From the NCBI RefSeq assembly GCF_002149965.1, contig NZ_MSQB01000007.1:62001-126000 (forward strand): DNA of 64,000 nt, in the 5' to 3' direction. Of this stretch, positions 59,611-64,000 are shown piece by piece. The stretch is from Novosphingobium panipatense (GTDB taxonomy: Bacteria > Pseudomonadota > Alphaproteobacteria > Sphingomonadales > Sphingomonadaceae). The first letter of the stretch is position 1; every line of letters begins with the position of its first letter. Both the position numbers and the translations under genes were made by a program. The notes under the pieces were generated by a model. The model saw only the letters and a program-made list of their open reading frames with translations, did no database searches and was not told the DNA's origin.

Positions 59611-60385
59611 GCCAGGGGAGACCTTTCGCCACCTTGTCCATCATTTCCAGCACCACGCCCTGAATGCGCGAGGCTTTCGGCCAACCGGCGTGGGTGCCGT
59701 ATTGCAAGCAGAATTCCAGCATCTCCGCTGGCTGGCAGTTGCCGCTCGCCATGGCCGCGTGGATGTGGCTGCGGATCGGGATTTCCGCGCCGGATTCGCA
59801 CACGCCCACCAGCGTGATCCAGCGGCGCGAAGGCTCGTCCAGCCCGCGACGACACCACATCTCTCCGAAGACGAAGTTGTTGATGCCTTCCAGATAGGGC
59901 GTGGCGGGCGGGCCGGGCGGGAAGGTCATGACCTGCGCGAATTCGTCATGCCCGCGCTGGCTGCGCACATCAGGATCCCATGGCTGCGGGCAGATCGCAG
60001 GCACATCGGCGGGCGTCAGGCCAAGTTCCTCCGCCACGCGGGAGATCGCGCGGTCCAACATTCCGCCGTTGCCCCAACCAGCATAGACGGCGAGATGCAG
60101 TGCCGCTTCGCGCAGTTCGGCAAGGGTAAGCGTTTCGTTCGTCAAAGCGCCGCGCACGAAATCGTCGATCTGGCGGTCTTCGAGCCCGCAAGTCACCGCG
60201 CTCGCAATCGCGACAAGGAAGCGCGGGCGGCGGGGCAATCCGGGCCGCGTCCAGACCTCGGCGAAGACGAAATCGCGCCAGGATTCCTCCAGCAGCGTCG
60301 TGGGCGGACGAGCCGGGCGGGCGGTCACTTCGGCCTCGGTGGCGAGGCCGCGTGCGTTACGCTCTTCGGGTTGGAGCAGTGCCAT
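59603..60385 (-). CDS. carboxymuconolactone decarboxylase-family protein (two CMD repeats)
   Basis: The 260-residue protein has two CMD-like halves, around residues 40-120 (RPRFLVAIASAVTCG, LHLAVYAGWGNGGM) and 170-250 (SRRWITLVGVCESGAE, LQYGTHAGWPKASR). CMD proteins include lactone decarboxylases and AhpD-like enzymes. No CxxC AhpD motif is seen. It is in a catabolic operon, so a ring-cleavage or lactone step is possible. Confidence 0.82.
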   Translation of the reverse strand: MALLQPEERNARGLATEAEVTARPARPPTTLLEESWRDFVFAEVWTRPGLPRRPRFLVAIASAVTCGLEDRQIDDFVRGALTNETLTLAELREAALHLAVYAGWGNGGMLDRAISRVAEELGLTPADVPAICPQPWDPDVRSQRGHDEFAQVMTFPPGPPATPYLEGINNFVFGEMWCRRGLDEPSRRWITLVGVCESGAEIPIRSHIHAAMASGNCQPAEMLEFCLQYGTHAGWPKASRIQGVVLEMMDKVAKGLPWHG

Positions 60386-60396
60386 CCGTGCTCTCC

Positions 60397-61869
60397 TCAG
60401 TCCTGAAGGTTGACCCAGACGTTGCGGACCTGCTGGAACTCGCGCAGACCCTCGATCCCGCCAAGGCGGCCGTGGCCGGAATGCTTCATGCCGCCGAAGG
60501 GCACGCAGGGCGTCATCGCCTCGCCAGATCCGTTGACCTGCACCTGCCCCGCCATCATCTGCCCGGCGACACGGTGCGCGCGGGCGAGATTGGTGGTGTG
60601 GACATAGGCGCCAAGGCCGTAGTCGCTGTCGTTGGCAAGCCGGATCGCCTCTTCCTCGCTGTCGAACGGGGTGACGACGAGGACCGGGCCGAACACTTCG
60701 TTGCGGGCGATCTCGCTTGTGGGATCTATTCCGGCAAGCACGGTGATCGGATAGAAGTAGCCTTCGCCGTGATCGCCCTCCATCCGGGCGCCGCCGCAGA
60801 GCACTTCGCCGCCTTGCTCCACGCCGCGACGGACCATGCCGTCGATCCGGTTCAGCGCGGTCTGCGAGATGACCGGGCCCATGAAGGTATCCATCGCGAA
60901 GGGATCGCCCACTTTCACATGCGCGGCCATGGCCTTCAGCATCTGGAGATAGGGTTCGTAGACCGCGCGCTCGACCAGCAGGCGGGTGCCGTTGACGCAG
61001 CCCTGTCCGTTGGCGCTGACCGCGCCGGAAAGCCCGCGCTTCGCCGCGGCCTGAAGGTCCGCATCGGCAAAGACGATCACTGCCGACTTACCGCCGAGTT
61101 CAAGGCCTACGGGCTTCAGCGTTTCGGACGCGTTGGCGAGGATTTTCCTGGCCGTCGCGCCGCTGCCGATGAATTCGATCTTGTCGATGCCGGGATGGCC
61201 GACCATCGCCGCGCCGACATCGGGGCCGCCGGTGACGAGGTTGACCACGCCCGGCGGGAAGCCCGCTTCGTGGATCGCCTCCATCAGTTTCATCAGTGAC
61301 CAGGGCGCGAGTTCGGGGGCTTTCAGCACCACGCAGTTTCCGGCGGCGAGGGCGGGGGCCATGACCATCGTTGCGGCGAACAGAGGGCCGTTCCAAGGCA
61401 CGATAACCCCGACGGTGCCGTAAGGCTCGTACATCACATAGTCGTGTGCGGGCCCGCCCCAGGTGGAGACGGTGCGCCCGTCGATCTTGTCCGCCCAGCC
61501 GCCGAAATAGCGGAACTTCTGCGCGGCATCGAAGCTCATGTGGCCGCCTGCGATCAGGATCGATCCGTTCTCCGCCGTCAGCAACGGCGTCATTTCGGCG
61601 GCACCGGCCTCGATTATCGAGGCGAGCCGGAACATCAGATCGCGCCGCCTGTCGCCGGGCAAGGCGCGCCATGCCGGATGCGCCGCTTTCGCGGCGGCGA
61701 CCGCACGGTCAACGTCGTCGGGGGATGCGAGCCGGATTTCGCGCGTGATCCGGCCGGTGCCGGGGTAGACGTGGCCCCAGTCGATGCCATTGCCGGAGTG
61801 CGCCCTTTCCTCGCCGATGACCATTGAAAACTCGGGAAACGCCGAGATGTCCGGGTGTTGGAAGCCCAT
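60397..61869 (-). CDS. NAD(P)-dependent aldehyde dehydrogenase
   Basis: The 490-residue protein has the ALDH catalytic residues Glu257 (GLELGGKSAV) and Cys291 (GQGCVNGTR), with PWNGPLFAATMVMAPALAAG and IEFIGSGATARKI for cofactor binding. It oxidises an aldehyde to the acid. It is the first gene of the operon, 156 bases from the divergent GntR gene. Confidence 0.93.
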   Translation of the reverse strand: MGFQHPDISAFPEFSMVIGEERAHSGNGIDWGHVYPGTGRITREIRLASPDDVDRAVAAAKAAHPAWRALPGDRRRDLMFRLASIIEAGAAEMTPLLTAENGSILIAGGHMSFDAAQKFRYFGGWADKIDGRTVSTWGGPAHDYVMYEPYGTVGVIVPWNGPLFAATMVMAPALAAGNCVVLKAPELAPWSLMKLMEAIHEAGFPPGVVNLVTGGPDVGAAMVGHPGIDKIEFIGSGATARKILANASETLKPVGLELGGKSAVIVFADADLQAAAKRGLSGAVSANGQGCVNGTRLLVERAVYEPYLQMLKAMAAHVKVGDPFAMDTFMGPVISQTALNRIDGMVRRGVEQGGEVLCGGARMEGDHGEGYFYPITVLAGIDPTSEIARNEVFGPVLVVTPFDSEEEAIRLANDSDYGLGAYVHTTNLARAHRVAGQMMAGQVQVNGSGEAMTPCVPFGGMKHSGHGRLGGIEGLREFQQVRNVWVNLQD

Positions 61870-61998
61870 GCTCGTTTCAGTCCTCTCCGGGTGGCGACAC
61901 GAGAAGTCGCTCTGATGAGAGGAAGGATATGGATCTAATATAAGCGGTCAATTGACTTGAATTCTCGGTAATGGCGCTCAAAGTATCGCTATATTTTT

Positions 61999-62016
61999 AA
62001 TAATATGCATATTATT
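61999..62016. promoter_or_regulatory. 18-bp perfect palindrome, candidate GntR operator
   Basis: AATAATATGCATATTATT lies just before the Shine-Dalgarno of the GntR gene, in the intergenic region with the ALDH operon. A shorter palindrome, GTCAATTGAC, is at 61947-61956. Both are in the right place for control of the divergent genes. Confidence 0.6.
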
Positions 62017-62025
62017 GGAGGATTC

Positions 62026-62778
62026 ATGGAGCGCGTGCCGGGCCGACGCAAAGGCACCAATCTCGTGTTGCGAACCACGGAAACCTTGCGGAACCGCATT
62101 TTCGCCTGCGAGGCCGGGACCTTGCTCGGATCGCTGCATGAACTCGCACGCGACCTCGAAGTCGGCATCGTTACCCTTCAGCAAGCGGCCCGGGTGCTGG
62201 AACACGAAGGCTTGCTGGAAGTACGGCGTGGGCCAGGCGGCGGATATTATGGAACGCGGCCGGACGATGCCGCGCTGGAACGCGCGCTCGATTCCTACAT
62301 GCGGATGAACCCGGCGGGCTACGAAGAAGCGCTGGACATGACGTCCCTGCTGTTCACTGAACTGGCGACGTCAGCCGCCCGCTGCACCGACCCGGCCCTG
62401 CGCGCGAAGCTGGCGGCATTGGACGATCGTGCCGGGTCGTTTCGCTCGATGGCGGAGTTCGGGGCGTTCGAACTCGAATTCCAGGACCTGCTGTTCAGGA
62501 TGGTCCGCCGCCCGCTGTTCGAGATGCTTACGCGCGTGACCCTGCACTATGCGGCAACCCGTGCCGCTCCGGTCGTGGAGACTTTCGGGGCGGGTGTCGA
62601 TTTCTGGCGCGCGGGGCGGCGGCGCATCATAGCTGCGATCCTTGCCAACGATGCCGACCTCGCGCGATTCGAGGCGAACCGGCAGAACCGGGAGGTCGTG
62701 ATGGCGAGTCTGCAGACGCAGGATATGGCGATAGGTTCTGCATCAGTTGCTATTGAGAATGCGATTGACTCGCAATAA
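62026..62778 (+). CDS. GntR/FadR-like transcriptional regulator
   Basis: The 250-residue protein has an N-terminal winged helix (RNRIFACEAGTLLGSLHELA, ARVLEHEGLLEVRRGPGGGY) and a C-terminal helical FCD-type effector domain. It is divergent from the catabolic operon and next to the TonB-dependent receptor gene, which it probably controls. The ATG at 62026 follows GGAGG; the earlier in-frame ATG (62005) lies inside the palindrome. Confidence 0.87.
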   Translation: MERVPGRRKGTNLVLRTTETLRNRIFACEAGTLLGSLHELARDLEVGIVTLQQAARVLEHEGLLEVRRGPGGGYYGTRPDDAALERALDSYMRMNPAGYEEALDMTSLLFTELATSAARCTDPALRAKLAALDDRAGSFRSMAEFGAFELEFQDLLFRMVRRPLFEMLTRVTLHYAATRAAPVVETFGAGVDFWRAGRRRIIAAILANDADLARFEANRQNREVVMASLQTQDMAIGSASVAIENAIDSQ

Positions 62779-62819
62779 ACCGGAAATATATGAGCCGTCT
62801 GGAGGGAACAGGGGGTTTC

Positions 62820-64000
62820 ATGTTCAGGTTTTCGATATTGCTTTCAGGCGTCGCCGCTGCGGCGCTGACCGTTCCGGCGCAGGCCCAGCAGGCCGCGCCC
62901 GTCTATGATGGCGGCGGCCCGGACGATATCATCGTCACCGGCGAGAAAAGCGCCCGCACCCTGCAGGAAACGCCGACCAGCATCGCGGTAACGACGCCGC
63001 AGAAGATCGAGCAGGAAAACCTGATCACGATCCAGGACGTCTACAACCGCACCGCGAACATTTCGGAGACTTACGGCGCCTCCGGCTTCACCATTCGCGG
63101 GGTGAGCAATACCGGCGTCGGCGCGGGCGGTCAGGCCGATGCGGCCAGCGTCTATGTGGATGGTGCGCCGATCCCGAAGTGGGCGCTCTACGGCGGCCCG
63201 ACGGACATGTGGGACGTCCAGCAGGTGGAAGTGCTGCGCGGGCCGCAGTCGACCATCCAGGGGCTGAATGCCCTTGCGGGCGGCATCGTCATCACCAGCA
63301 AGGATCCCAGCCTGGACCGCTGGACCGGCGATGCCCGCGTGCTCTGGACCGAGCATGACGATCGCACTTTCTCTGGCGCCGTGGGCGGCCCGATCGTGCG
63401 CGACGAACTGGGCGTGCGCCTTTCCGCCGAGCGCCGCGCCGATCGCGGGCTGGTGCGCAACGTCACGCGCGGCGGCTATGACGACGAACTGAAGTCGTTG
63501 AACCTGCGCGGAAAGATCAAGTGGACGCCGAGCGCGCTGCCGGGCCTGGAGGCCGTGGCGAGCTACAACCGGGTGCGGCGCGACGGCGGATATCTCTACG
63601 AATATTCCCGCACCGACGTGCCGGACTACTTCAACAACCGCATCTCCACCGGCGACCAGCCCAGCCGCGGCAAGATCGACAGTGATATCGCCGTGCTCAA
63701 CCTGGGCTATGCGCTGGGCGACGGCCTCAAGCTGTCGAGCGTGACCTCGTGGAACCGGTCCAAGGTCCACTCGGTGATCGACACCGACGGCACGCCCGAA
63801 GACATCCAGGCGATCGACAACCGCTACCTCTACAAGACGCTGACGCAGGAGCTGCGCCTCAATTACGAGGGCGAGCGTCTCAGCGGCTTGCTGGGCGCCT
63901 GGTACTATCGCCGCACGGGCAGCATCGCGCAGAACAGCCGGGTGAACATCGCCACCCCGACCGCGACGATCGCCGGCCTGCTCCAGGCGAACGGGGCCAC
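62820..64000 (+). CDS. TonB-dependent receptor, 3' end outside window
   Basis: The open frame runs to the last base (393 full codons). A signal peptide (FRFSILLSGVAAAALTVPAQ) is followed by a TonB-box-like DDIIVTGEK and a plug domain (TPQKIEQENLITIQDVYNRT, VEVLRGPQSTIQGLNALAGG). The start of a beta-barrel then follows. It would import a substrate across the outer membrane with TonB energy. The upstream regulator and catabolic operon suggest that it takes up the compound that those enzymes degrade. Confidence 0.92.
   Translation, partial: MFRFSILLSGVAAAALTVPAQAQQAAPVYDGGGPDDIIVTGEKSARTLQETPTSIAVTTPQKIEQENLITIQDVYNRTANISETYGASGFTIRGVSNTGVGAGGQADAASVYVDGAPIPKWALYGGPTDMWDVQQVEVLRGPQSTIQGLNALAGGIVITSKDPSLDRWTGDARVLWTEHDDRTFSGAVGGPIVRDELGVRLSAERRADRGLVRNVTRGGYDDELKSLNLRGKIKWTPSALPGLEAVASYNRVRRDGGYLYEYSRTDVPDYFNNRISTGDQPSRGKIDSDIAVLNLGYALGDGLKLSSVTSWNRSKVHSVIDTDGTPEDIQAIDNRYLYKTLTQELRLNYEGERLSGLLGAWYYRRTGSIAQNSRVNIATPTATIAGLLQANGA

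Overview
The window looks like a chromosomal segment of a high-GC alphaproteobacterium, most probably a sphingomonad (Novosphingobium/Sphingobium-like). This rests on gene content and protein style only: a tolA-tolB-pal cell-envelope locus, an infC that appears to start at ATA, a single long RelA/SpoT homologue, and a catabolic cluster with a TonB-dependent receptor. The genus is inference.

Host left flank (1-11766): the end of a TolA-like protein, tolB and pal; a J-domain protein; infC; pdeM-like phosphoesterase; hemF; a short-chain dehydrogenase; a small exported protein; a PilZ protein; rsh; a DUF1905 protein translationally coupled to a cyclophilin; and tRNA-Ser(GGA).

Prophage (about 11752-54096, 42.3 kb): an apparently complete HK97-like siphophage is integrated in the 3' end of tRNA-Ser. 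A 15-bp direct repeat marks attL and attR, and related integrase arm-type sequences lie just inside both ends. From the left: tyrosine integrase; a leftward early operon of 13 tightly overlapping genes (AlpA-like excisionase, DGQHR/ParB-like protein, many unknown); a LexA-like CI repressor and a Cro-like protein with four related operators arranged as OL and OR; DnaB-like helicase and a DUF1376 initiator-like protein that carries an iteron array resembling a lambda-type origin inside its gene; a cargo block with a HEPN-motif/zinc-ribbon protein, a RelE/XRE toxin-antitoxin pair and two tRNAs; HNH endonuclease, terminase, portal, ClpP-like protease, capsid, connector and tail genes; tail chaperones joined by a likely programmed -1 frameshift; a PDZ protein inserted before the tape measure; a tail-tip protein with a duplicated domain; a lysis cassette (membrane proteins, muramidase, Rz/Rz1-like spanins); and a right-end cargo zone with a stand-alone HIRAN protein.

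Host right flank (54097-64000): two membrane GGDEF proteins, the first starting just beyond attR; then a leftward catabolic operon (aldehyde dehydrogenase, carboxymuconolactone-decarboxylase-like protein, 3-hydroxyisobutyrate-dehydrogenase-like protein and two short-chain dehydrogenases) divergent from a GntR regulator and a TonB-dependent receptor cut by the window end.

The most unusual points are the HEPN/zinc-ribbon protein, the in-gene replication origin candidate, the TCC-N5-GGA operator set, the A_AAU_UUU slippery site, and the terminator-like hairpins that punctuate the structural operon. All family assignments come from motif and context reading; no database search was run.
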